Of a stretch of 64,000 nt of DNA, positions 17,839 through 25,521 are shown one piece after another. The notes beneath the pieces were generated by a model that saw nothing but the letters and a program-made list of their open reading frames with translations, searched no databases and was not told the DNA's origin. Position 1 is the stretch's first letter, and the number at the start of each line of letters is the position of its first letter. Source of the stretch: Evansella sp. AB-P1 (GTDB lineage Bacteria; Bacillota; Bacilli; Bacillales; Salisediminibacteriaceae); NCBI RefSeq assembly GCF_029688925.1, contig NZ_JARUKY010000006.1, forward strand, positions 124,001-188,000, given 5' to 3'. The translations under genes were made by a program, and so were the position numbers.

Positions 17839-18270
17839 TTGGGTGTTATAAAAGCACGTGATAAAGACATTCAATTGTTAGCTCGGTTAATGAGGGCCGA
17901 GGCTGAAGGTGAAGGAGAACTAGGAATGCTGAAGGCCGGTAACGTCATGGTGAACCGCGTTCGGGCCGATTGTCTTGATTTTGAAGACATTAACGATGTT
18001 GAAAGAATGGTTTATCAATCTCCAGGTGGATTTGAAGCAGTACAAAAAAGTTACTTTTATCAGCATGCAAGAGAACGTGATAAGCGTTTAGCAAGAAAAC
18101 TAATTCAAGGGGAACGTCATCATCCTGCTGATTTTGCCTTATGGTTTTTCCGTCCTGAAGGCTCTTGTCCAGCTCAATGGTGGGGTCAATGGAATTCAGG
18201 TCGATATAAGCTTCATTGTTTTTATACACCGTTAGCTAGTGAATGTCAGTCCGTTTACTCTACTTTTTAA
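17839..18270 (+). CDS. cwlJ: Spore cortex-lytic enzyme CwlJ
   Basis: A 143-residue cell-wall hydrolase of the SleB/CwlJ catalytic family. In germinating spores it breaks cortex peptidoglycan and is triggered by Ca-dipicolinate. The catalytic glutamate lies in LMRAEAEGEGELG (about residues 17-29), and NVMVNRVRADC and FRPEGSCPAQWWGQW are typical. It lacks a signal peptide, as CwlJ does. The start is TTG, 7 nt after AAAGGGGGTG. The next gene, gerQ, encodes the coat protein needed for CwlJ localisation, so the pair is functionally linked. Confidence 0.93.
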   Translation: MGVIKARDKDIQLLARLMRAEAEGEGELGMLKAGNVMVNRVRADCLDFEDINDVERMVYQSPGGFEAVQKSYFYQHARERDKRLARKLIQGERHHPADFALWFFRPEGSCPAQWWGQWNSGRYKLHCFYTPLASECQSVYSTF

Positions 18271-18350
18271 CATTTGAATATATCCATCTACCTTAATTAC
18301 ATTTTCGATTTATTTTCAACCTAATCAAGTAATATACAAGGAGTGATTCG

Positions 18351-18806
18351 ATGTACTCACAATCAGGTTATCCTTATTCACCTTATGGCTATGGAGGAGC
18401 TACTGGCTATCCAGGAAGTTCCCCGGGAACCGGATATCCACAAGGGGCTACACCAACACCAGGATTTGCTCAACCACAGCCATCTCCTGCTCCGGGTTCA
18501 CAAGCACCAGGGCAGCTCCCTATAGAGCAATCCTTTATTGAGAACATATTACGTTTAAACAGAGGGAAAATTGGAACATTCTATATGACTTATGAATACA
18601 ACGATCGCTGGAATGCAAAGGTTTTTAAAGGGGTAGTAGAGGCAGCTGGTAGAGATCACATCATCATTAGTGATCCACAAACAGGAAAACGATACTTGCT
18701 ATTAATGGTTAACTTAGATTACGTTACCTTTGATGAAGAATTAAAATATGATTACGATTGGCCTGGTGCTGCTCAGCCTGATTTAGAAACATATCCACCA
18801 AGATAA
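18351..18806 (+). CDS. gerQ: Spore coat protein GerQ
   Basis: A 151-residue coat protein. Residues 1-55 are low-complexity, rich in G, P, Y, S and Q; residues 58-150 form the conserved GerQ domain (IEQSFIENILRLNRGKIGTFYMTYE and KRYLLLMVNLDYVTFDEE). GerQ places CwlJ in the inner coat and is cross-linked by transglutaminase Tgl. It lies 80 nt after cwlJ with its own ribosome site (AAGGAGTG) and is closed by a strong terminator. Orthologue of B. subtilis ywdL. Confidence 0.93.
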   Translation: MYSQSGYPYSPYGYGGATGYPGSSPGTGYPQGATPTPGFAQPQPSPAPGSQAPGQLPIEQSFIENILRLNRGKIGTFYMTYEYNDRWNAKVFKGVVEAAGRDHIIISDPQTGKRYLLLMVNLDYVTFDEELKYDYDWPGAAQPDLETYPPR

Positions 18807-18840
18807 ATTGTACTGTAAAACTTTAATTTTTATAAATAGT

Positions 18841-18878
18841 AAAGCCTACTATGTAGTTTATGCATAGTAGGCTTTTTC
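18841..18878 (+). terminator. Terminator of cwlJ-gerQ
   Basis: AAAGCCTACTATG and CATAGTAGGCTTT, perfect 13-bp stem, then a T run. Confidence 0.88.
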
Positions 18879-18889
18879 ACTGACATGGT

Positions 18890-18976
18890 TTTGTGAGCTG
18901 TGAGCTTGTTTGGGTGGCCTATGAGCCAGTTTGGGCATTTATGAGCCTTTTTGTGTTGCCTATGAGCCAGCCCTAC
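18890..18976. repeat. Degenerate 21-bp repeats, about four units
   Basis: Units of about 21 nt share (C)TATGAGCC followed by a TTTGGG or TTTGTG core. The period matches the much larger 21-bp array at 26.6-27.1 kb, but the unit sequence differs. Confidence 0.55.
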
Positions 18977-19038
18977 ATTAATTGCCCCACTTCAAAATCA
19001 CAAATTGCTCTACACCCTACCGTGATGAATCAAACTGC

Positions 19039-19410
19039 TTATCCTTGCCATGCAGCTAGAAAAATTAACACCCAGCCCGTTAAGAAAGCAACTCCTCCTA
19101 TTGGAGTGATGGCACCTAAGATTGATATGCCTGTCAAGCTTAGCACGTACAAGCTACCTGAGAAAATAATGATCCCAATAAAAAATGCCCATCCTGCACC
19201 TGTTAATAAGCCTGTAGCTCCAAGGTATTGGGTAAGTATGGCTACACCAATTAATGCTAGTGTATGAATCATGTGGTATTGTACTGCTGTCTGAAATGTT
19301 TCTAAATAGCCTGTTGCTTCTAGTTTCGACTTAAGTGCATGGGCACCAAAAGCACCTAAAGCAACAAACAAAAATCCACTTATACTTCCAAGCATTAAAA
19401 ACAATTTCAT
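19039..19410 (-). CDS. ywdK: DUF423 membrane protein (YwdK)
   Basis: A 123-residue protein with four membrane helices and the DUF423 pattern (GFLFVALGAFGAHALK, YHMIHTLALIGVAIL, SGSLYVLSLTGI, TPIGGVAFLTGWVLI). The function is unknown. ATG at 19410 is chosen because AAAGGAG lies 8 nt upstream. In B. subtilis ywdK is next to gerQ (ywdL), as here, where the two are convergent. Confidence 0.85.
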   Translation of the reverse strand: MKLFLMLGSISGFLFVALGAFGAHALKSKLEATGYLETFQTAVQYHMIHTLALIGVAILTQYLGATGLLTGAGWAFFIGIIIFSGSLYVLSLTGISILGAITPIGGVAFLTGWVLIFLAAWQG

Positions 19411-19444
19411 TTTATTAGCTCCTTTGCCCATCATTATGTATTCT

Positions 19445-19535
19445 AAGAAAAGCGCAAGGTGCCCCAATTCCGCCTAAGTACAGCCTACGTCCTGTAGGCA
19501 ACGGCGTAATATCGACATCCTGTCTCCCTCCGATA
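19445..19535. repeat. Dispersed hairpin element, copy 1
   Basis: Inner stem GCCTAC/GTAGGC around loop GTCCT (19483-19499) sits within outer stem CGCC/GGCG. It is followed by ATCGACATCCTGTCTCC. Compare with copy 2 at 19605: both stems have changed with pairing kept. Confidence 0.75.
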
Positions 19536-19604
19536 TGCAAATGTTCTGGCCGTTAAAAAGTGCTTTATACTTTTTATGCGGACAGGTTATTTGACTCGAG
19601 GTGA

Positions 19605-19690
19605 TGGCGCTTCAATTTAACCTAAGAAGGCCCACGTCCTGTGGGCAAAGGTTAAATCATCGACGTCCTGTCTCCTAGACACCTTACGTA
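19605..19690. repeat. Dispersed hairpin element, copy 2
   Basis: Inner stem GCCCAC/GTGGGC with the same GTCCT loop (19630-19646) and outer stem TTTAACC/GGTTAAA. It is followed by ATCGACGTCCTGTCTCC. It shares with copy 1 the CTAAG after the outer 5' arm, the loop and the tail. Confidence 0.75.
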
Positions 19691-19787
19691 GAGTGAAAGT
19701 TTTCTTATCTTTGAACAAAGGATATCACAGACTTTCTAAAAGCACCAAATGTTCCGCTTCGTTATATTTACAAAAATTCACACACTA

Positions 19788-20102
19788 CTAACGATTTTGT
19801 AAAAATACTTCAAGTGCTCTATGCATTTTGTTTGCATCCTCAGGTGAATCAGATGCAACAACAATATGATCTCCTCTCACCTCTAAATTCACATTATGAA
19901 AACCTTGTTGGTGTAGAAAATCAGAAACATTTGAAATGTCTTCATTTTGGGAAACGAGCATATGTTTACCTACATAATCATTATTAACAAAAACATCATA
20001 ACTATCGTGACTTAATTTTGTATTGGCATCTGCGTCTATTGGGTCATCTGATAACATTCTAAAGTTAATTCCAAATTTATTTCCATAATTAAAAATATCC
20101 AT
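19788..20102 (-). CDS. Hypothetical small soluble protein
   Basis: A 104-residue protein with no signal or membrane segment and no recognised family. It reads as two alpha/beta halves (YDVFVNNDYVGKHMLVSQNEDI and NVNLEVRGDHIVVASDSPEDANKMHRAL), ending in a helix. The ATG has AAGGAGGGA about 6 nt upstream, so it is probably expressed. It is a single gene between the hairpin repeats and a GNAT gene. Confidence 0.65.
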   Translation of the reverse strand: MDIFNYGNKFGINFRMLSDDPIDADANTKLSHDSYDVFVNNDYVGKHMLVSQNEDISNVSDFLHQQGFHNVNLEVRGDHIVVASDSPEDANKMHRALEVFLQNR

Positions 20103-20339
20103 TTACAATCCCTCCTTATCCACATTTTCTCCAGTTTTCACGAAATGTATCCATAAATGTCGAATTAATTGATTATGTAAACGTAACTACTTATAATCTA
20201 AACAAAAGAAAAAGTAAGCTAGCTCTATGCCTTTATGCACAGGCGATTACATAGTCGGACTTTTACTACACCCGTAAAATTTTTCACTTCGTCGAAATCA
20301 TCTTCATTACTAAAATTTTCTACTCTACTTCAAAAAGCC

Positions 20340-20357
20340 ATGATAAGTTTTTATCAT
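20340..20357. promoter_or_regulatory. Palindrome before the GNAT gene
   Basis: ATGATAA-N4-TTATCAT lies about 15 nt before the ribosome site of the GNAT gene. It could be an operator or a leader hairpin; the role is not known. Confidence 0.3.
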
Positions 20358-20389
20358 AGCAACCAATTTATAAGGAGTGTGCATTAACT

Positions 20390-21010
20390 GTGGATAAAAT
20401 AAATGTACGGACGTATTCCATTGATGATTTTGACAAGCTACTAACAATACAAAAAGAAGCTTTTCCTCCACCATTTCCGAAAGAGTTATGGTGGAACAAA
20501 GAGCAAATTCAGGCACATATTAAGACCTTTCCTCAAGGTGCAATGCTTGCTGAACTAAACAATGAACCAGTAGGATCCGCCACCTCGTTAATTGTATCGT
20601 TCGATGGGTCACCACATACATGGGAGAAGATTGCTGATAACGGTTATATAAGAAATAGTCATGAACCTACGGGAGATACTTTATACGGTATTGATTTGTG
20701 CGTCCGTCCATTCTTTCGTGGTCAAGGAGTTGCTCAGGCACTTTATGCTGCTAGAAAAAAACTAGTTGTTGATCTTGGACTAAAGCGTTATGTTGCCGGA
20801 TGTCGAATTCCAAATTATTATGAATATGCGAAGGATTTAACTGTGGATAACTATGTGGACAAAGTAAGAAATGGTGAATTGAAGGATCTAGTATTAACAT
20901 TTATGCTTCGCCAAGGACTAGAGCCAATTCAAATTATGCCAAATTATTTGGACGATGAAGAGTCTTTAGACTACGGTGTTATTGTGGAGTGGAAAAACCC
21001 CAACTTATAA
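20390..21010 (+). CDS. GNAT family N-acetyltransferase
   Basis: A 206-residue acetyltransferase using acetyl-CoA. The acetyl-CoA binding motif A is visible as LCVRPFFRGQGVAQALYAARKKLV (about residues 103-126, with R/Q-x-x-G-x-A). The substrate is unknown; the N-terminal FPPPFPKELWW and the C-terminal IVEWKNP resemble a Bacillus subfamily annotated only as GNAT. It starts at GTG, about 12 nt after AAGGAG, a rather long spacing. It is a single gene, convergent with the GlnR-like gene. Confidence 0.75.
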   Translation: MDKINVRTYSIDDFDKLLTIQKEAFPPPFPKELWWNKEQIQAHIKTFPQGAMLAELNNEPVGSATSLIVSFDGSPHTWEKIADNGYIRNSHEPTGDTLYGIDLCVRPFFRGQGVAQALYAARKKLVVDLGLKRYVAGCRIPNYYEYAKDLTVDNYVDKVRNGELKDLVLTFMLRQGLEPIQIMPNYLDDEESLDYGVIVEWKNPNL

Positions 21011-21046
21011 ATTTTTATTTCTAGAGATACGTTTCTGTTATTAATA

Positions 21047-21415
21047 TCATGATGACTTTTCATCTTCTTCAAGAGTGTCTACTTTGCTTTGTATTGCCTT
21101 TAAAATTTCTTCTAACTCTTCTTTAGAAAAAGAGTTAATAGCTTTATCACTTACAATAATGTTTTCTCTTTCTTCTTTTGAAGAGAATATGGCCTTGATT
21201 CCAGCTATGTTTACTTTTTTATCAATAAAAGATTTTATCTCTAATAATCGATCTAAATCATTTAGTGAAAAAACACGTTGATTCGCTTTGTTCCTTACAG
21301 GGTGAATTAAACCATTTTCCTCGTAATATCGAATTTGACGTGCTGTTAAATTAGTCATTTCTTTCACAAAGCTGATTGGAAAAATTGCTAGATGTCGAGG
21401 AATTTTGTTAATCAC
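21047..21415 (-). CDS. GlnR/TnrA-type MerR family regulator
   Basis: A 122-residue MerR-family protein. Its DNA-binding part (residues 11-75: IFPISFVKEMTNLTARQIRYYEENGLI, then RVFSLNDLDRLLEIK and NIAGIK) is close to GlnR and TnrA of B. subtilis. The C terminus (FSKEELEEILKAIQSK and an acidic end) lacks the QRGNTFRQGDMSRFF segment by which GlnR senses glutamine synthetase. It starts at GTG. It follows amtB on the same strand after 147 nt with a hairpin between, so it may be partly co-transcribed. It probably controls nitrogen genes such as amtB and glnA. Confidence 0.8.
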   Translation of the reverse strand: MINKIPRHLAIFPISFVKEMTNLTARQIRYYEENGLIHPVRNKANQRVFSLNDLDRLLEIKSFIDKKVNIAGIKAIFSSKEERENIIVSDKAINSFSKEELEEILKAIQSKVDTLEEDEKSS

Positions 21416-21494
21416 GATTCCCTGCCCCCTTCACATAAGATTGTTTATTTCGTGTTTTTAAACAAAGAGAAAAGCAAGCTACTTATTTTAGTAA

Positions 21495-21532
21495 ATCAAA
21501 GTGAGTAGGAGGTGAACTCCACTCACTTTGAT
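21495..21532 (-). terminator. Hairpin between amtB and the GlnR-like gene
   Basis: ATCAAAGTGAGT and ACTCACTTTGAT form a perfect 12-bp stem. The minus-strand T tract after it is weak, so it may terminate only partly or attenuate the downstream regulator gene. Confidence 0.65.
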
Positions 21533-21562
21533 ATTTTAGGTTGCTATCACAAATACTTTTTA

Positions 21563-22837
21563 TTAAGCACCTGTTGCTTTACCTTTATCTTGCTCTGGCA
21601 TATTCTCTGGGTAACCGTAGCTTCCGTGCTCTGCCATGTCAAGCCCAATTAGCTCTTCTTCCTCAGATACTCGGATACCACCCATGATTGTTACCATTAC
21701 CTTTAAGATAATAAATGATAATACGAAAGCGAATAAACCTGAAGATACAACCCCTACAATTTGAACACCTAACTGAGTAAATCCACCACCATAGAATAGA
21801 CCAGCTTCTCCACCGTTCATTGCTGCTAATTCTGGTGTTGCAAAGAAACCTGTGGAAATGGTTCCCCAAACACCTGCAGTACCGTGAACAGATAAAGCGA
21901 ATATTGGGTCATCGATTTGCATTTTCTCAAAGAATTTCATGCTTGCATATACGATTAATCCACCAATCACACCGATTACTACTGCTGCCCAAGGTGCAAC
22001 GAAGGCACAAGATGCTGTGATTGCAACTAAACCTGCTAAAGCACCGTTTAATGTTGTTGGAATGTCTGCTTTTCCAGATAAAGCCCATACGATAAACATG
22101 GCTGCAATGGCACCTGCTGCTGCTGCTAATTGTGTGTTAAGTGCTACATAACCGAAGAAGGCACCATCTACACCTAATGTACTACCTGCGTTAAATCCAA
22201 ACCAACCTACCCAAAGGACTAGAACACCTAATGCTGTATATACTTGGTTATGTCCAGCTAAGTCGTTTGGTGAACCATCTTTGTTGTATTTCCCAATACG
22301 TGGTTTTAAAATTATCGTTGCTGCTAATGCTGCCATAGCACCAGTTAAATGAACAACGGTTGAACCTGCAAAGTCTTGTTTTCCAAGGTCCGCTAACCAT
22401 CCATCTCCCCAAATCCAGTGAGCAACAACTGGATAGACGATTGCTGAGAATGCGATAGCGAAAACAACATAAGCAGTAAGTTTCGCCCTTTCAGCAAAAC
22501 CACCGAAGGCGATTGTTAAGGCAATGGCTGCGAAAGCTAATTGGAACATGAAATCCGTAGAGCCTGCTAACCCATCTACTTCAGAAGTAAAGTCACCGTA
22601 GAAGAAATCGGATAAGCCTATAAATGCGTTTCCTTCTCCATAAATAAATCCATACCCTACAGCCCAGAACACAATAGATGCTACCCCAACTGTAAAGATC
22701 GTTTTACCGGCAATGTGACCGGCATTTTTCATTCTAGTGGATCCTGCCTCCAGTAATATAAATCCACCTTGCATCAGTAGTACTAAAGTAAAACAAACAA
22801 TTATAAAGACATTATTCATTAAGTAAATTGGATCCAT
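21563..22837 (-). CDS. amtB: Ammonium transporter AmtB/NrgA
   Basis: A 424-residue ammonium channel with about 11 membrane helices. The pore twin histidines are H163 (VVHLTGAMAAL) and H318 (LSVHGTAGVWG), and D155 of DFAGS matches the conserved aspartate. The start at MDPIYLMN is chosen because AAGGAGAGG lies 6 nt upstream. No glnB-type gene follows, unlike nrgAB of B. subtilis; a GlnR/TnrA-like gene follows instead. Two perfect GlnR/TnrA boxes flank its predicted promoter, so expression should rise under nitrogen limitation. Confidence 0.93.
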   Translation of the reverse strand: MDPIYLMNNVFIIVCFTLVLLMQGGFILLEAGSTRMKNAGHIAGKTIFTVGVASIVFWAVGYGFIYGEGNAFIGLSDFFYGDFTSEVDGLAGSTDFMFQLAFAAIALTIAFGGFAERAKLTAYVVFAIAFSAIVYPVVAHWIWGDGWLADLGKQDFAGSTVVHLTGAMAALAATIILKPRIGKYNKDGSPNDLAGHNQVYTALGVLVLWVGWFGFNAGSTLGVDGAFFGYVALNTQLAAAAGAIAAMFIVWALSGKADIPTTLNGALAGLVAITASCAFVAPWAAVVIGVIGGLIVYASMKFFEKMQIDDPIFALSVHGTAGVWGTISTGFFATPELAAMNGGEAGLFYGGGFTQLGVQIVGVVSSGLFAFVLSFIILKVMVTIMGGIRVSEEEELIGLDMAEHGSYGYPENMPEQDKGKATGA

Positions 22838-22860
22838 CTTGCACCTCTCCTTTTTTAATG

Positions 22861-22877
22861 TGTGAATGTTGTTAACA
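22861..22877. promoter_or_regulatory. GlnR/TnrA box, downstream site of amtB
   Basis: TGTGA-N7-TAACA, a perfect match to TGTNA-N7-TNACA. Its centre is about 18 bp downstream of the predicted amtB start point, a position suited to repression. Confidence 0.65.
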
Positions 22878-22893
22878 TCCTTTGTTAAGTCCA

Positions 22894-22921
22894 ATTATAC
22901 TTTTGAAATTTTCTGAAACAA
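22894..22921 (-). promoter_or_regulatory. Predicted sigma-A promoter of amtB
   Basis: Minus strand TTGTTT, 16 nt, TATAAT. The predicted start is near 22887. The upstream box is then centred at -49, the classical TnrA activation position at nrgAB. Confidence 0.65.
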
Positions 22922-22927
22922 CAAAAC

Positions 22928-22944
22928 TGTCAGGTTATCTGACA
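22928..22944. promoter_or_regulatory. GlnR/TnrA box, upstream site of amtB
   Basis: TGTCA-GGTTATC-TGACA is a perfect and symmetrical match to the consensus. Confidence 0.85.
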
Positions 22945-23038
22945 AGGTATTTGAATAGCGTTTTGTAAGGTTCACCCTATATAAACGCTTACAATGCTGT
23001 TATAAAAGGGGTCTATAGAATGTAGAAAAAAGCATAAA

Positions 23039-23080
23039 AAACCATCATCAAGACGGAAAGAAAATGCCTGATGATGGTTT
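23039..23080 (-). terminator. Terminator of ywdI
   Basis: AAACCATCATCA and TGATGATGGTTT make a 12-bp stem; the minus strand continues TTTTATG-C-TTTTTT. Confidence 0.75.
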
Positions 23081-23115
23081 CAAAAAATCCATGATATATT
23101 TTTTACAGAATTTCA

Positions 23116-23433
23116 TTAAAAATCTAATAAGCTGTCACTTTCTGGTTCATCACTACCATCATAAATAGAGGAACGTTCATTACCATCTCTATTTGTGACT
23201 TTCTGTTCGGTAGAGCTACTTGTTTTTACATCTTTTATTGTAGCATGTTGCACTTTTGGTGCAGTCAATGGTTTAGGAGCCTCTTCAGAAGCTAGTAGCA
23301 AATCACAATATGTCTTTATTGCAACAGCTTGTTCACGATATACCGTAGAATTGGGCTGTTCTTCTAATGATGCCTTTAGCTTCCTTAGTTCATCCTCCAT
23401 TTTCTTGACGACAACTTTAGCTGGTATATCCAC
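23116..23433 (-). CDS. ywdI: YwdI family protein (DUF5327)
   Basis: A 105-residue protein of the YwdI family, of unknown function. Residues 1-50 form a charged helical hairpin (VVVKKMEDELRKLKASLEEQ, REQAVAIKTYCDLLLASE); the remainder is low-complexity and acidic at the end (YDGSDEPESDSLLDF). The start is GTG, 8 nt after AGGAGTG. ywdI belongs to the same ung-ywdK neighbourhood in B. subtilis, supporting the call. Confidence 0.75.
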   Translation of the reverse strand: MDIPAKVVVKKMEDELRKLKASLEEQPNSTVYREQAVAIKTYCDLLLASEEAPKPLTAPKVQHATIKDVKTSSSTEQKVTNRDGNERSSIYDGSDEPESDSLLDF

Positions 23434-23479
23434 ATTCGTTCACTCCTAAAAGTAATCTAGCTATGCTTTGGCTTTCGGG

Positions 23480-23745
23480 TAAACCACCCACCCATGAAAG
23501 AAAACAATTGCACCATGGGGGATGAAAATACTCATCAGGAAGTTCATCCGTTTCAGGCAGGCGCTTTCACCACAGACATAAGTGCGACATCTGTTCATAC
23601 TTCACAGTGTCTTCTTTACCTTGGGGCACGGCCTCAACTTCCTAAAACTTACACAGTAAGCTTTTAGGGGATTTTCGGATCGTGCTGATCCCACTGGAGT
23701 CGTCACCCTTCACTGCTGAACCGTTTCTATTTTCAGGGTGGGCCA
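23480..23745 (-). repeat. Dispersed hairpin-bearing repeat, copy A
   Basis: Read on the minus strand it starts CACCCTGAAAATAGAAACGG and contains the block CCAGTGGGATCAGCACGA. A hairpin with arms CCTAAAA/TTTTAGG (23641-23668) comes next, then GTTGAGGCCGTGCCCC, and the element ends near TTTTCATCCCCCATGGTGCA. A second full copy lies at 49537-49770 in the opposite orientation. A third, lacking the hairpin, lies at 29575-29712. Confidence 0.85.
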
Positions 23746-23748
23746 TCA

Positions 23749-25521
23749 TTATTCTGTAAGTTCTAAGAAGGTATCCAAATCCTCTTTTACTAGATCAATT
23801 GCTTTTTGCCAAAACTCTGGTTTTGTTAAATCAACGTTAAGATGAACCTTTGCTAGTTGCTCTACTTCCATGCGTCCCGTATCTCGTAATAGTGCAATAT
23901 AGCGATCCTCAAAATCTTCACCCGCTTCTACCGCTTGTGCATAGATTCCCATACTAAACAAGTAGCCAAAGGTATAAGGGAAGTTATAAAATGGTACACC
24001 TGTAATGTGAAAATGTAGCTTTGAAGCCCAAAAATGTGGCGAATATTCCCCAAGTGCATCACAGTATGCTTCTTTTTGAGCATTAACCATCAGTTCATTT
24101 AATCTATTCCCACTTACTAAGCCTTTCTTTCGTTCTTCATAGAAGCTTGTTTCAAATAGGAACCGAGAATGAATATTCATAAAGAAAGCAATACTGCGAT
24201 TTAATTTATCATCAAGTAACTGAATCTTTGCTTCCTTCGTTTCTGCCTGTTTAACTGTTGCATCTGCTACAATCATTTCTGCAAATGTAGAAGCCGTTTC
24301 TGCCACATTCATTGCATAACGCTGTGACATTTGGGGTAAGTCGTTCATTACATATTGATGATAAGCATGCCCTAGCTCATGGGCAAGTGTTGCTACATTA
24401 GATGCAGACCCATCATATGTCATAAAAATTCTGGACTGCTCGCTGATTGGAAAACTTGTGCAAAATCCACCTGGTCGTTTTCCAGGACGACTTTCTGCCT
24501 CAATCCATTGATTTTCAAAAGTCATTTTGGCGAAATCAGCCATCTTTGGACTAAAGGAACGGAATTGATCACAAATTAGTTCTGCAGCATGATCAAAACT
24601 TACTTCCTCTACGTTTTCTGAAATTGGTGCACTTACATCCACAAAGTCTAGTTTTTCCTGACCCAGTAGTTTCGCCTTTCGATCAAGATATTTGAGGAAT
24701 GTTGGCTTATTTTTTGTAATCGTATCCCACATAACATCAAGTGTTTCCTGCTTCATACGATTAATTTTTAAGGGCTCTTTCAGTACCTCTTCCCAGCCAC
24801 GAGCTTCGTATGTTTGAAGACGAAAACCTGCTAGGTGATTTAACGTATTTGCAAAAAGGTCCCTTTCCTTCTCCCATGCCTTTTCGTATTGTTCGAATAC
24901 ATGTTGTCGTACGGTACGATTTTTGTCGTTCATTAGATTAGATGCTTGACCTACGGAATATGATTTTTTCTCCCCATCTAATTCTACTTCCACTTCCATT
25001 CTTCCAACGATCGTATCGTAAAAATCTCCCCATGCATGATAACCATCAACAGATAAGGCTTCAATGAGCTTCTCTTTGTCACTAGGGAGCTTATCTTTGG
25101 CGTTTTGACGTCTTTCATTTAAATTAAATAAAATGGGCTCCATTTCCTCGATTTTTGCAAACTCCAACCATTGATCATCGTCTAATCCTAACAGTTGTTC
25201 ATCGATGGAAGTTAAGATAGAGGAGTAGTAAGAATAAAGCTGCTTCGTTCGACCAGTTAAGAGCCTAGCCCCTTCATCGGTTACGTCCTGTGCGTTTAAA
25301 CAGCCAACAAAGGCACCTGCTTCTCTCACTTTTTTCCCTAGCTCCTGTGCACGAAGAATATTGTTAGCGCATCCTTTTACAGTCGTTTCTTCCTTATCTA
25401 ATTCCTTCTGGAAATTTTTTAGTTCAATTTCCATATTATCTAGGAATTCTTTAAATTCTGGAGAACTACTTCCCCCTTTAAAAATAACATCTAAATCCCA
25501 CACTTGTTTATACTTTTCCAT
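23749..25521 (-). CDS. M3 family oligoendopeptidase (PepF-like)
   Basis: A 590-residue zinc metallopeptidase of family M3, cleaving short peptides in the cytosol. The HELGHAYH motif gives H381, E382 and H385, with third ligand E408 in VAETASTF. Other family signatures are GGFCTSF and YDGSASNVATLAHE upstream and PYTFGYLFSMGIYA near the end. The ATG has AGGAGG upstream. It overlaps the 3' end of the NAD(P)H-binding gene before it by 14 nt, so the two form an operon. Confidence 0.9.
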   Translation of the reverse strand: MEKYKQVWDLDVIFKGGSSSPEFKEFLDNMEIELKNFQKELDKEETTVKGCANNILRAQELGKKVREAGAFVGCLNAQDVTDEGARLLTGRTKQLYSYYSSILTSIDEQLLGLDDDQWLEFAKIEEMEPILFNLNERRQNAKDKLPSDKEKLIEALSVDGYHAWGDFYDTIVGRMEVEVELDGEKKSYSVGQASNLMNDKNRTVRQHVFEQYEKAWEKERDLFANTLNHLAGFRLQTYEARGWEEVLKEPLKINRMKQETLDVMWDTITKNKPTFLKYLDRKAKLLGQEKLDFVDVSAPISENVEEVSFDHAAELICDQFRSFSPKMADFAKMTFENQWIEAESRPGKRPGGFCTSFPISEQSRIFMTYDGSASNVATLAHELGHAYHQYVMNDLPQMSQRYAMNVAETASTFAEMIVADATVKQAETKEAKIQLLDDKLNRSIAFFMNIHSRFLFETSFYEERKKGLVSGNRLNELMVNAQKEAYCDALGEYSPHFWASKLHFHITGVPFYNFPYTFGYLFSMGIYAQAVEAGEDFEDRYIALLRDTGRMEVEQLAKVHLNVDLTKPEFWQKAIDLVKEDLDTFLELTE

